This document shows, piece by piece, positions 1 through 10,082 of a stretch of 64,000 nt of DNA. The notes under the pieces are model-generated. The model saw only the letters and a list, made by a program, of their open reading frames with translations, was not told where the DNA came from and searched no databases. Position 1 is the first letter of the stretch; the number at the start of each line of letters is the position of its first letter. A program made the translations under genes and the position numbers. This stretch comes from Dermacentor variabilis (taxonomy: Eukaryota; Arthropoda; Arachnida; Ixodida; Ixodidae), in contig NC_134568.1 of NCBI RefSeq assembly GCF_050947875.1, positions 193,953,353-194,017,352 of the forward strand, read 5' to 3'.

Positions 1-240
1 TATATAGCAAGGCGCAGCGTGGCATATACCTAAATATATACGAGAATTTTCGCTCACGGGGACGCCAGCACCGGACGCCGACGCTGACACTGACACTGGA
101 TTTTCTGCGACCCGGGACCGTGAACGCTATCGCGTTAAATATTGTGGCAGAACCTATATCACTATGACTGTCAACGGTAATGCGTACTGAGTACTGAATC
201 ACTACATCGATACAAGATACTGCTACTGTCGAAACGAGTT
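1..240. repeat. Interspersed-repeat-like 5' edge
   Basis: No coding signal. The stretch has runs of GACGCC/GACACTG-type trinucleotide-like motifs and a short GCGATAGC-style segment (TATCGCG at about 129-135), a composition I associate with short interspersed repeats in tick genomes. No ends or target duplication can be fixed, because the window starts inside it. Confidence 0.3.
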
Positions 241-351
241 GTATGTACGAGGCGTGTACTATAGCGAGACTCCTCTTTCGCGCTTTGCTAAGAACTGGCC
301 ACGCCATCAAGCGCCGCCGCCGCGAAGCTTGCGTGTGGTCTCTGAAATGCA

Positions 352-576
352 TGGCGCGGTTTAGCGGCTATGGTGTTGCACTGCTAAGCACGAGGTTGCG
401 GGATCGAATCCCGGCCGCGGCGGCCGCATTTCGATGGTGGCGAAATGCAAAAACGCCCGTGTTCCGTGCATTGGCGCACGTAAAAGATTCCCTGGTGGTA
501 AGAATTAATCCGGAGTCTTCCACTACGGCGTGCCTCATAATCAAATCGTGGTTTTGGCACATAAAACCCCAGAATT
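352..576 (+). mobile_element. tRNA-derived SINE (Ruka-like), diverged
   Basis: The copy has a tRNA-like head with a B-box-like GATCGAATCC near 402-411, then the family body (GCGGCCGCATTTCGATGG, CACTACGGCGTGCCTCATAA) and the 3' part ATAAAACCCCAGAATT. The same order of blocks recurs at 20030, 34580 and 56919, which is what identifies the family. It is more diverged than the 34580 and 56919 copies, and no clean target duplication was found. Confidence 0.75.
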
Positions 577-643
577 CCATTCAACACGGTGCGCCAACTA
601 GTGATGCTGCCGACAAGTCCGCGCGTGGTCTATGGGACGAGAA

Positions 644-818
644 ATATAGCTTAAAAGGACGTCTTGTTGGGCGAGTTGGTCACAATTCATCTTGGGTACT
701 ATAGGCGCGAACACAAACACGACACAAGGAAGGAGACGGGACAGAGCGCCTGTCCCGGCGCTCTGTCCCGTCTCCTTCCTTGTGTCGTGTTTGTGTTCGC
801 TCCTGGTACCCAAGAAGA
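644..818 (-). mobile_element. Hairpin element, copy 1 (minus orientation)
   Basis: Positions 707-750 and 757-800 are a perfect 44-bp inverted repeat with a 6-nt loop (TGTCCC). Imperfect pairing continues outward to about 691 and 815. Read on the minus strand, the hairpin is followed by a tail containing ACCAACTCGCCCAACAA, also present after the hairpins at 2729 and 45950. An 8-bp direct repeat GACGAGAA flanks the unit (636-643 and 819-826), suggesting a target duplication. There is no coding capacity. The transcript would fold into a long stem, so it could also feed small-RNA pathways; that is inference. Confidence 0.6.
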
Positions 819-839
819 GACGAGAAGCTTGTCCTGCTG

Positions 840-1440
840 CTGCGTGCGAACGCTGATACTTGCTTCCTCTCGTTCTGCACACCCAGCGACACATACTCAG
901 TGACCCAAGTTGGCGAGAGGTTCACGGAGGAGCCGCATATGCCTAGTGCATTCATGGCGCAGCCCACTAAAGTGTTGGCGTCAACGACGTTCATTGAAAA
1001 TCGGCACATATCCAGTGTATTTGTGGCGCAGCCTGCTAGTGGGTCCGGTTGCTGTACTTGAGGAACCCGTGTGAGGTGAGTTCTAGTCCACTCAGCATCG
1101 GAGAAATGTAAGGTATCTTTTTAGTCATTGTAGGGTTGCAGCTTCCGAGTGGCACATACCTAGGTACTCAACTGGGCGTCAAGTACGTTCATCGAAGAGC
1201 GGCACAGACGTACTGGCACATACTGAGGGAGTCAAGTTGGCGTCAAAGAGGTTCATTGAAGACCAGCACAGCACTAGTGGCACATACCCAACGCTCCAGG
1301 TCGGTGTCAGAGTTTCTTCGAAAAGCGGTAGCAATCCAATCCCGCGTCTGCAGTGACCCATGTCGACGTGAAAGAGGTTCGTTGAAGAGTGGCACGTCTG
1401 CACCCATTGGCACATAATCAGTGACCCAAGTAGGTCTGAC
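840..1440 (+). repeat. Degenerate tandem repeat, unit about 65-70 bp
   Basis: A loose unit of the form GTTGGCGTCAAAGAGGTTC, followed by an ATTGAAGA-type stretch and GGCACATA, recurs at irregular spacing, for example near 910-980, 978-1045, 1225-1290 and 1370-1430. Phrases such as AGTGACCCAAGT recur at about 899 and 1420. Units are strongly diverged. The open frames seen here are products of the repeat and not genes. Confidence 0.5.
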
Positions 1441-2710
1441 GCTTGGTATCTAAACTTGTTATCTCAGTACAGCAGCCCGATGCGCTGGGAAAACGGTTGG
1501 GTACAAACATACATACAAACATAGATAGCCCCCAAAATGTGCGTGAAGTATCCAAAGAATTCTAACGCCGTAAATGTATCTGTGGCAGTTAGCGCACACA
1601 ACAGCCTAAATTATAACAGCTAAATCAGCACAACAGCATTGCAACCAAACTCTTAATCGAACTTGTAATTCGATGTGTGCTCGTTGGCTGCGCCATGTGT
1701 GCGTGCAATGTGTGTTATTTTGTCCTAGCTTTTGCGCTGTAATTCGCCTTGACATGATCTTAAACGAAAAGTTAGGAACAAATACAAATTCATTGACATA
1801 TGATGTGTAAACAGAAAATCGCATGAACACGTATATAGACACACTAGCGCGTGATCACAAGCCCGCGGAAATGCCACTCTTTTCAAGATAATTTTTTTCA
1901 AAGCTGTCAAAGCGCAATTTCGCCTGACGCTTCGTTATTTCTATAATCTGAAAGGCCTGCGATCCCTTGACATTAGTGAAAATTGAAGTCGGTGTTCTGG
2001 CGTGTTATGACGACGGCATTCCAGGAGGGATAATATGCGTCTTCGTCCGCATGGCCAGATTCGCAGTCGAATTTTAGCGCCCCCTGCCCCCCATTTTGGG
2101 AAAAAGGTGTTCGGTTTATGCGGTGTCGACCCATAAACTAATGGATCAATAAAGTGATGTACGTTTTTATTTTAGTAAGTAGAATGTTACACTCAGTATA
2201 CTCATGAGTATAAAATAGATCGTAGATCCTGAAAATAAAGTCAGGCCATGCTCTACTACTTATATTGCTTGATATGTATTTTTGAAGACAGCGCTGATCA
2301 TGTTCTGCTAGTGGGAGAGAAAGCAGCCTCCCGAGCTACCGCAGCGTTCATTGTTTTCATATACTTGTGCTGCTAAGCAATGTTAGGCGTTACCTGAGAG
2401 TCTAAAAAAATTATCCACTTTAGTGCCTCTCGTTCGGACGTTATGAACTGTACCGCACACATTATAGAGAATTCGGCTATCGACACAAAACTGCGCGCCT
2501 TACACACAGAGGTAGCGACATCTGATAACACTGTGCAACTGCAAACGAGGCTAGATAACCAGCTAAACCGAAAATTCCTCGCATAACGCTGATTCTCACT
2601 GTTCATGGGATCTGCATAACTGGTACTCAAACCAGAGAGTGCATTGAGGGGGTTTCTGGGAAAATGGGCTTATGAAAGCACATACACCATACATGGAGCT
2701 GCGAAGTGCC
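1441..2710. other. No recognisable feature
   Basis: AT-rich sequence with only short, uninformative open frames on both strands. I see no splice-bounded coding stretch, no transposon protein trace and no long repeat. Confidence 0.5.
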
Positions 2711-2723
2711 TATAACACGTGTT

Positions 2724-2872
2724 TTTGGAAAGATTGGACGCGCTTTGTAGACGATCACAAGGAAGAAGACAGGACAGGCGCCTGTCCCGTCTTCTTCCTT
2801 GTGATCGTCTACAAAGCGCGTCCAATCTTTTCAAATACAATGAACCAGCTTGCCCAACAACGCATTCTGCTA
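2724..2872 (+). mobile_element. Hairpin element, copy 2, with 13-bp target duplication
   Basis: Arms at 2729-2770 and 2789-2830 are a perfect 42-bp inverted repeat. The 18-nt centre (2771-2788) is itself nearly palindromic (GGACAGGCGCCTGTCC). A 3' tail follows with ACCAGCTTGCCCAACAA (about 2844-2860), matching the tails of the other two copies. The unit is bracketed by an exact 13-bp direct repeat TATAACACGTGTT (2711-2723 and 2873-2885), which defines a 149-bp insertion. The inner stem (CACAAGGAAGAAGAC) resembles copy 1 (CACAAGGAAGGAGAC), but the outer arm does not. There is no open frame of interest and no poly(A) tail. Confidence 0.75.
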
Positions 2873-2885
2873 TATAACACGTGTT

Positions 2886-4390
2886 GCTGCAAAAAAGCAC
2901 TTGCCCAGCGTATAACGTTATAACGGCGGTAAAATTTTGCTGGACGTGCAACTTACGCTACAAAGCCTGAAATAATATTTGCAACCTGCGCTAGTATATG
3001 CAAGCAAAATGGTTTTTAGCTAGCTGCAGGCAAAAAACTGCAAGCCGATTAACCTTTTTCACAAATCCTGCGCACGGTAAGTTTTGGATACCGACTGCGC
3101 GTTTATATATGCGAAACATACTGAAACATTAAAAGGACTACCTGTTGAGCTAGCTGGTCTTGGGCTAGAGGGGGACATCGTTCTGCTCAGGCGGCGGCTG
3201 AGCGCAGCCATGCGGGCTTTATTTCGAAAGCGATCTGTGGTGGGTACAAAGTCTGGGGGCACCGAGGGCTGATGGCTTGGTCTGCGCTGCGTGCTCGCCA
3301 CTTAGTGTATGTTGTAGCGAGAGGCAGCACGGAGGGCACTTCGCTCGCTGCTTCTTAGCCCCGAGAACGAACTACGGGGGCCCTGCTAGCGCCGCTCGCG
3401 TGACGTCAGGGCAAGGACTCGCGCCTGTCGTCTGCTACAGTTCGGGCGTTGTCCGGGCGCTTTCTGCAGTGTTTTCGTTTGTTCGCCCTCGTTCTCTCTG
3501 CTTGTATACTTATGGCGGTCGTCTCAAATATATTTTTATGACGTCTTCCTTTGCGAGCATTTATTCAAAGAGCTAATTTCTTATACAACAATGCAGCTCT
3601 CAAAGGCAACGCTACAGTGCCTGCCGAAGGAGCGCTGACCAGCCCATTGCGGGTTTTTCATGCGTGGATGGACAATCGCAAGAACATAGCATATAGGAAT
3701 CCAGTTATGATGCCATACCTGCCACGGTGCAACAAGTATGCCATAAACGCTGCCTATATATGACTTCTACAACAGTTACGTTGATTTTATTCCGCTAAAA
3801 AAAGGTTTGCTCACGACGAGTAGTTCATGGTATAATATCGAACTTTTGCATTTCTTCACAGAAACGCTCGGCAGTAGCACTCTTAACTAATACTGCAGTT
3901 TAGATTCTGCAAGAACCACTTGTTTCTTTAACTGCTTGTCAACATTAGGCGGTTCTTCACGTGTTTATTTTAAGTGGCGGAAATTTGAAGTAAAGTTAAT
4001 GAAGGCTTACATCTATTTACAGAATACAAATAGGAATGTACCAATATATATTTCCTTTTCCGTGCTACACGTTCAACTCACTTGAGAAATTTACTGGTGC
4101 TTGTTGCTTGAGGGATATACGAATCGGTTTGGCGAACTGACACAGGCTACTCGGCCCAATTTTTTTAGTGAAATATGCCTGTTGGACCGCATGGCTGCAG
4201 CCAGAAAGAAGTCGAAGCGTCAATCACTAGTAGTATGGGACATGTTGAAGATATCGAAATTCCCCCCCGGTGGAGGTTCAGAAGTCAAGTGAAAGTATAT
4301 GCAAGGCTTGTGGTGCTTTCTTTATGAATGCTTGCGATTGGATTGGAGCAAACTTTATTTAGCCTACAGTTGGGCAAGGTTCTCTTTTAT
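2886..4390. other. Unassigned region with a CpG-rich patch
   Basis: The patch at about 3130-3500 is GC- and CpG-rich and includes a perfect TGACGTCA (3401-3408), so it could be a promoter, an old LTR or repeat DNA. No conserved protein is recognisable in its short frames. The rest, 3550-4390, is AT-rich with nothing I can identify. Confidence 0.35.
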
Positions 4391-4394
4391 GTAC

Positions 4395-5073
4395 TGTTTG
4401 GATCCCACCGATGGCATCGGTTGTTGGGAACTCGGCGCTGACGCCCGTGGTTGTACCTGGGTCGCAAGCCCCAAGGGTAGCGTTGGCCTGGCGGCCTGGG
4501 GTACAACTGGAAGCATCCGAAGGTCCCGGCAAAGCATGAGTCGACTGGTAACAACAAAACAACTTGTTTATTTTAACATCGCAAAGAGTTGGCGGTCAGG
4601 TTGACCGAAGTAGAGAGACGGGAGAGCACTTTACTCAACAGAAAAAATCGGAGCCCTCCTTTTGGCGTCCGGGGGCAGCTGTTTTTATACTCTCGCAGTT
4701 GAGGGCAAGAAGGAACCCCTCAATAGACGAGCACGTGATTGTACAATGGGCTAATGGTGACGCACACTGTCGTAGCGCCGCCGGTCGGGCACAAAGACTG
4801 GGAGGAGAAGGTAACTTCGGCTCTCGTAGCGCCTCTGGTCGGGCACAATGACTGGAAGGAGAGGGTGACCCCCTGCTGTCGCATCGCCGCCGTTCGGGCA
4901 CAATGGTACATACACTCACACACGCACATGAAGACACGTGGCATCGGAACATGCCTGGAAACGCCTGGAAACGCCTGGGGGGGAGCGTTGCGGCGACGCC
5001 GAACGGGCCAAAATGTCTGCCGCCCCGCCGCAGTCGCGCCGGCAAAACCGCGCGTCGCAGGCGAAACGCAACA
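4395..5073 (-). repeat. 3' LTR of the gypsy element
   Basis: It matches 10398-11076 at a constant offset of 6003 with equal length (679 bp) and about five substitutions. On the minus strand it starts TGTTGCG and ends CCAAACA, the usual TG..CA ends. It directly abuts the GTAC target duplication at 4391-4394. Confidence 0.95.
4771..4910 (-). repeat. Triple ~54-bp direct repeat inside the LTR
   Basis: Three tandem units start at about 4771, 4825 and 4880, each with the core GGTCGGGCACAA or TTCGGGCACAA. The same array is in the other LTR (about 10774-10913). Tandem repeats in LTRs often lie in U3 and carry transcription-factor sites, but that role is inference here. Confidence 0.65.
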
Positions 5074-5558
5074 GACCGCCCCGCCGGGGGAAGGAGATCC
5101 CGATGGACAGGGGACTGCATCCGCTGTCCGGAGGGATGTCGCTCGATGATGCTCATAACCGAAGTCGGGCGTCCCTCGACGTTTCTTGAGCGCAGCGCAC
5201 AGAGAAGGCCTCGTTCTCTCGTTCAGGTTCGCACGGGACACTGCAAAGTGACTTCGGGAGAGTTCACATTTTTGTTCTCGTTCCCGGCAAGCGTTAGAAC
5301 TACGCTGAAACTCAACCGCTCAGTCAGCAAGCACGGCACAACCCTCACTAAGCCCTGCCAGGCTCTTTCCCCTTTTTATACCACTGCCTAGTTCCTTACA
5401 GTAGTCTAGCATCACTCAGAACGCGTCCACAAATTGGAAAATTGCACTAGAAAGCATATCATCACTTTGAAACACTAAACAAAAGCAATATGTTAAAAAA
5501 AATCCTGCCTCAGGAAGAAAAACATCAGTAACAAACAATTTTGAGGCTGATTCCTACG
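5074..5558 (-). other. 3' untranslated segment of the gypsy element
   Basis: This lies between the stop codon of gag-pol and the 3' LTR. I recognise no protein in it, and no env-like frame. The bases next to the LTR (5074-5090) are GC-rich and do not form a clear polypurine tract on the minus strand. Confidence 0.6.
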
Positions 5559-8500
5559 TTAGGGGCTTCGACTTAAGCCATCGGCGTTACCGTTGAGACT
5601 CCCCTTTTTGTAACGCACCTCAAAGGAATATTGTTGTAAAGCGAGGCTCCAGCGCAGGAGGCGGCCATTTTTGGGAGAGATGGTCTGCAGCCATTGGAGA
5701 GGGCAGTGATCCGTCTCAATGATAAACCTCGAGCCGGCTAGATAGCATGACAATTTCTGAACGGCCCATACGAGACATGCACACTCTTTCTCGGTGGCGC
5801 TATACGCCTGCTCACGACTGGTCAGCTTACGACTAGCATACAGGACGGGGTGTTCTACTTCTCCATTTTCCCGTTGGCACAGTACAACGCCCATGCCTCG
5901 CTCACTAGCATCGCATTGAACAACGAACCCTTTTGTATAGTCTGGCGATCGTAGCACCGGCTGGCTTGTTAGGGCACCCTTTAGGGCGCTAAAAGCTCTT
6001 TCCTTTGTCTCGTCCCAGACGACTGTTTGAGGCTCTGACTTTCTTAGAGCATCCGTCAGGGGAGCCGCGATATCAGAGTACCTGGGGATGTACCTCTGAT
6101 AGTAGCCGGCGACACCTAAGAACGACCGAATATCGGTCTTTGTGCGCGGTTGCAGAAAGTCTCGCACAGCGGCCACTTTTATTTCAGAGGGGCGGCGACG
6201 ACCCTGACCAATCACGTGACCGAGGTAGACAACCTCGGCCTGTGCTAACTGGCACTTAGGAGCCTTTACTGTCAAGCCCGCTTCGCGCAGGCGGGTTAGC
6301 ACTGCCCGCAAGTGTGCCATATGCTCAGACCAGGATGCGGAGAATATCGCTACGTCGTCTAGATACGGTAAAGCGAATTCTTGCTGTCCCCGCAACACTT
6401 TATCCATGAGGCTTGAAAAACAGTATGGCGCGTTCTTCAAACCAAAACTCAACACTTTAGGACGGAATGTTCCCATTGGTGAAATGAACGCCGCATACCT
6501 ACTAGCCTCTTCTGTAAGTGGAACCTGCCAATAACCCCTGCCAAGATCTAGGGTGGAAATAAACTGAGCGCTACTAACTTTCTCAAGGCGCTCCTCGATG
6601 TTAGGGATCGGATAAATTTGATCCTTAGTGATGGAATTAAGCCTGCGGTAGTCGACGCAAGGACGAGGTTCCTTGCCCGGTACCTCAACTAAAATCAAAG
6701 GGGAGGTATAATCACTCTCACCTGCCTCAATAACACCGAGCTGTAGCATTTTCTTTACCTCAGCCTCCATGATATCGCTCTGGCGGGGTGACACCCGATA
6801 CGCCTTGGATCGTACTGGCTCTGGGGAGGTAAGTTCTATATCATGAGTAAGTACAGAAGTCCTACCAGGCCTCTCAGAGAACAGACCTTGAAACTCTTGT
6901 AATAGCTGGTGTAGTTCGGTTTTCTGCTCGGGCGACAGCGGTGCTTTACTGATAAGGTCACTAATGACTTGACCGGTGTCTTCCCTGTTCGTCACTGAGC
7001 CTAGTCCCGGAAGCTCGACCGGAAGCTCTTCAGGAACGTTTACCATCATGCACACCACTGCTTCCCTTTGTCTATAAGGTTTGAGCAGATTACAGTGGTA
7101 AACTTGCTGTGCTTTCCGCTTTCCTGGCAGACTTACCACGTAGTTAACGTCCGACAGTTTCTGAACAATTCGTGCTGGGCCCCCCCACTGCACGTCTAGT
7201 TTGTTGTTTAGCGATGTGCGCAATATCATGACCTCATCGCCCACCTCAAAACGACGGGCCCTGGCTGTCCGATCATAATAAACCTTGGCCCTCTGCTGGG
7301 CCTTTGTCATTGCTTCACCTGACAACTCCTGTGCCCTTCTTAAGCGTTCGAGGAGCTTAAGTACGTACTCCACCACGACTGGGTCGTCGCCCCTACCTTC
7401 CCACGATTCTCGAAGCATGCGAAGCGGAGATCGAAGCGAGCGACCGTACACCAGTTCAGCTGGCGAAAACCCCGTAGCCGCATGCGGCGCGGTCCTTAAA
7501 GCAAACATCACCCCAGGCAGACACAGCTCCCAGTCAGTTCGATGTTCAAAACACAACGCTCTCAACACGCGCTTCATGACGGAGTGGAGCTTCTCAACGG
7601 AATTCGACTGTGGGTGGTACACTGAGCTGTGTAGCAGCTTTACCCCGCACCTTTCGAGAAAAGTTGTCGTCAAAGCGCTAGTAAACACTGTGCCCTGATT
7701 TGATTGGATTTCCGCAGGAAAACCAACTCGCGCAAATATGGACAGTAGTGCATTGACTATCTCAACTGAGCTGAGTTCTTTAAGCGGCACTGCTTCAGGG
7801 AACTTTGTCGCTGGGCAGATCACAGTCAAAATGTGTCTGTACCCCGTGGCTGTTACCGGCAGAGGTCCCACTGTATCAATAACGAGCCGTCTAAAAGGCT
7901 CCGTAATGATAGGTACCAATTTCAACGGCGCCCTCGATTTGTCCCCTGGTTTGCCCACCCGCTGACAGGTGTCACATGACCTCACGAAGTGGTCTGCGTC
8001 CCGAAACCTCCCTGGCCAATAGTACTCTTGCAAGAGACGGTCCTTAGTTTTCTTAACTCCTAGGTGTCCGGACCACGAACCCCCGTGTGACAAGCGCAAC
8101 AGATCCTGACGATAGCATTGAGGCACGATCAGCTGATCGAACTCCACTCCTCGGCGGTCTAGATACTTCCGGTACAGGACTCCACCTCTTTCCACAAAAC
8201 GCGCAGTTTTCCTGGCGATACCTTCTTTGACATTGCAGCGCACGTTTTCCAGGCTGCCATCCTTTTTTTGCTCGGCTATCAAAGCCGACCGGCTGACTTT
8301 TAGCAACCTATTAAGTCCGTCTGACGTAGGCGCGATGAGCAAATCAGTAGATAGCTCTTCTAACTTTCCCGCATCGGGATTTTCCTCTCCGGTATCGGGT
8401 GCCTTTAACGTTACAGACTCAAGTTTATTCAGTTCGCGCGTGCTCTGAATATCAGCTTGCTGCGCCTCTGACCCTTTTTCGTTGTTTGATAACGTCGGCC

Positions 8501-10082
8501 CCGCAACTACCGCCTTTGCAGCGAGCTCCCGAACCTTCGAACTGGTTAAGGCCTGAACACTAGCTTCACCAAACAAAAGCCCCTTCTCGCGCAGGAGGTG
8601 ATCGGACCTGTTTGAAAATAGGTACGGGTACTGGGGGGGCAGCATAGATGACACTGCCGCCTCCGTCTCAAGCGCTCCGAAAGGTCCTTCAATAAGCACT
8701 TTTGCTACCGGCAGACACACGCTATGAGCTTCCACGGCTTGCTTGATCCACGCGCACTCGCCCGTGAACATATGGGGTTCTACGTAAGACGGGTGAACTA
8801 CATCCATCGTAGCTGCGGAATCGCGAAGCACTCGGCACTCTTTCCCGTTCACGAGGAGGTCTCGCATGTAAGGCTCGAGAAGCTTCATGTTCTCGTCAGT
8901 GCTGCCCATTGAAAAAAACACAACTTTTGGTGTTCTTTCCGGACACTGCGCCGAAAAGTGACCCGGCTTCTGGCACGTATAACAAACGCGCGCTTGCCTC
9001 ATCTCGAACCGCTTTCTGCGTTCGGCTTCGGCTGCCGCCGTCTCCTTAGGTTCGGTCGCACTGCTTCCACTCGCATCCGCACTACGCGTGTTCCCCTTTG
9101 CTCTCATGGGTGTGAACTTCGGCCTCTCAAACTTCGAGCCAAATTCACCCTTTTGACCGTCCTTAGCTCCTCGAGCCCGACGCGTCACAAACTCCTCGGC
9201 TAGCTCAGCGGCTTTAGCCACCGTACAAACGTCTGGCCTATCCAAGACCCAGTATCGCACGTTCTCCGGTAACCGACTATAAAACTGTTCTAGCCCGAAG
9301 CACTGCAGAACTTTATCGTGGTCACCAAACGCTTTCTCTTCTTTGAGCCACTCCTGCATGTTTGACATAAGCCTATACGCAAACTCTGTATATGACTCAC
9401 TTCTGCCTTTCTCATTTTCCCGAAACTTCCGACGGAACGCCTCCGCAGACAGCCGGTACTTTTTTAGCAGACTCGATTTTACTTTGTCGAAATCCTCTGC
9501 CTCCTCTCTATCCATGCGAGCGACTACGTCGGCCGCCTCGCCGGGTAACAAAGTGAGCAAGCGCTGTGGCCACGTTTCCCGAGAGAACCCCTGCTTCTCG
9601 CACGTTCGCTCAAAGTTAACCAGGAACAAACCAATGTCCTCTCCAAGCTTAAACGGCCGCATCAGGTCAGTCATTTTGAACAATACGCGTTCTCCTGCAC
9701 CGTGTGCCTGACTTCCATTACGAGCGCGTTCCATCTCTATCTCGAGACGCTTCATTTCCAACGCGTGTTGACGGTCGCGCTCTTCTTTTTTCTCTTGTTG
9801 CTCTCGCTCTTTCTGTTCTTTACGTTCACGCTCTTCTTTTTCTTTCTGTTCTTTACGTTCACGCTCTTCTTTTTCTTTTTGCTCTTTAAGTTCGCGCTCC
9901 TGTCTTTTTGCAGTCTCCCTCTCCTCAATGGTCTCAAGGCATTCCGACAGCTCGTCATCCTCAGCCTCTAACTCAAGAATAGCCTTTAGCAGTTCAGGTT
10001 TTCTTAGTTTGTCTGAGACATCCAGACCCAACTCTCTTGCAAGCTCCAACAATTTCGGTTTGCGCAACGACTTCAAATACAT
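5559..10082 (-). CDS. Gag-Pol polyprotein, order gag-PR-IN-RT-RNase H
   Basis: The frame is 1507 codons with no internal stop. The N terminus is a charged SAP-like segment followed by a K/E/R-rich repeat (about 65-105), then gag (130-300) with a CCHC knuckle C367-C370-H375-C380. The protease-like motif is D421-S-A rather than the usual D-S/T-G. Integrase comes next: zinc motif H666-H673-C703-C706, then D736 and E830. The second catalytic Asp is Asn795 (codon AAT at 7698-7700), and the N-to-E spacing is 34 residues instead of 35. An integrase C-terminal LLKPY-type motif follows. RT has its first Asp at D1179 and an intact YLDD (1240-1243). RNase H has D1391, D1458 and D1501 and ends the protein. 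Placing integrase before RT is the Gmr1-like arrangement. Gag would form particles, and RT/RNase H would make cDNA from the element RNA. Integration by this copy looks impaired. Confidence 0.93.
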   Translation of the reverse strand: MYLKSLRKPKLLELARELGLDVSDKLRKPELLKAILELEAEDDELSECLETIEERETAKRQERELKEQKEKEERERKEQKEKEERERKEQKEREQQEKKEERDRQHALEMKRLEIEMERARNGSQAHGAGERVLFKMTDLMRPFKLGEDIGLFLVNFERTCEKQGFSRETWPQRLLTLLPGEAADVVARMDREEAEDFDKVKSSLLKKYRLSAEAFRRKFRENEKGRSESYTEFAYRLMSNMQEWLKEEKAFGDHDKVLQCFGLEQFYSRLPENVRYWVLDRPDVCTVAKAAELAEEFVTRRARGAKDGQKGEFGSKFERPKFTPMRAKGNTRSADASGSSATEPKETAAAEAERRKRFEMRQARVCYTCQKPGHFSAQCPERTPKVVFFSMGSTDENMKLLEPYMRDLLVNGKECRVLRDSAATMDVVHPSYVEPHMFTGECAWIKQAVEAHSVCLPVAKVLIEGPFGALETEAAVSSMLPPQYPYLFSNRSDHLLREKGLLFGEASVQALTSSKVRELAAKAVVAGPTLSNNEKGSEAQQADIQSTRELNKLESVTLKAPDTGEENPDAGKLEELSTDLLIAPTSDGLNRLLKVSRSALIAEQKKDGSLENVRCNVKEGIARKTARFVERGGVLYRKYLDRRGVEFDQLIVPQCYRQDLLRLSHGGSWSGHLGVKKTKDRLLQEYYWPGRFRDADHFVRSCDTCQRVGKPGDKSRAPLKLVPIITEPFRRLVIDTVGPLPVTATGYRHILTVICPATKFPEAVPLKELSSVEIVNALLSIFARVGFPAEIQSNQGTVFTSALTTTFLERCGVKLLHSSVYHPQSNSVEKLHSVMKRVLRALCFEHRTDWELCLPGVMFALRTAPHAATGFSPAELVYGRSLRSPLRMLRESWEGRGDDPVVVEYVLKLLERLRRAQELSGEAMTKAQQRAKVYYDRTARARRFEVGDEVMILRTSLNNKLDVQWGGPARIVQKLSDVNYVVSLPGKRKAQQVYHCNLLKPYRQREAVVCMMVNVPEELPVELPGLGSVTNREDTGQVISDLISKAPLSPEQKTELHQLLQEFQGLFSERPGRTSVLTHDIELTSPEPVRSKAYRVSPRQSDIMEAEVKKMLQLGVIEAGESDYTSPLILVEVPGKEPRPCVDYRRLNSITKDQIYPIPNIEERLEKVSSAQFISTLDLGRGYWQVPLTEEASRYAAFISPMGTFRPKVLSFGLKNAPYCFSSLMDKVLRGQQEFALPYLDDVAIFSASWSEHMAHLRAVLTRLREAGLTVKAPKCQLAQAEVVYLGHVIGQGRRRPSEIKVAAVRDFLQPRTKTDIRSFLGVAGYYQRYIPRYSDIAAPLTDALRKSEPQTVVWDETKERAFSALKGALTSQPVLRSPDYTKGFVVQCDASERGMGVVLCQRENGEVEHPVLYASRKLTSREQAYSATEKECACLVWAVQKLSCYLAGSRFIIETDHCPLQWLQTISPKNGRLLRWSLALQQYSFEVRYKKGSLNGNADGLSRSP

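Noticed and set aside
4635..5391. Overlapping Arg/Ala/Pro-rich frames near the left LTR
   Set aside because: They lie in the LTR and 3' segment, the LTR part is duplicated in the other LTR, and they show no domain.
9704..9971. Leu/Phe-rich membrane-protein-like plus frames
   Set aside because: They are the antisense of the Lys/Glu-rich repeat in the gypsy gag N terminus.
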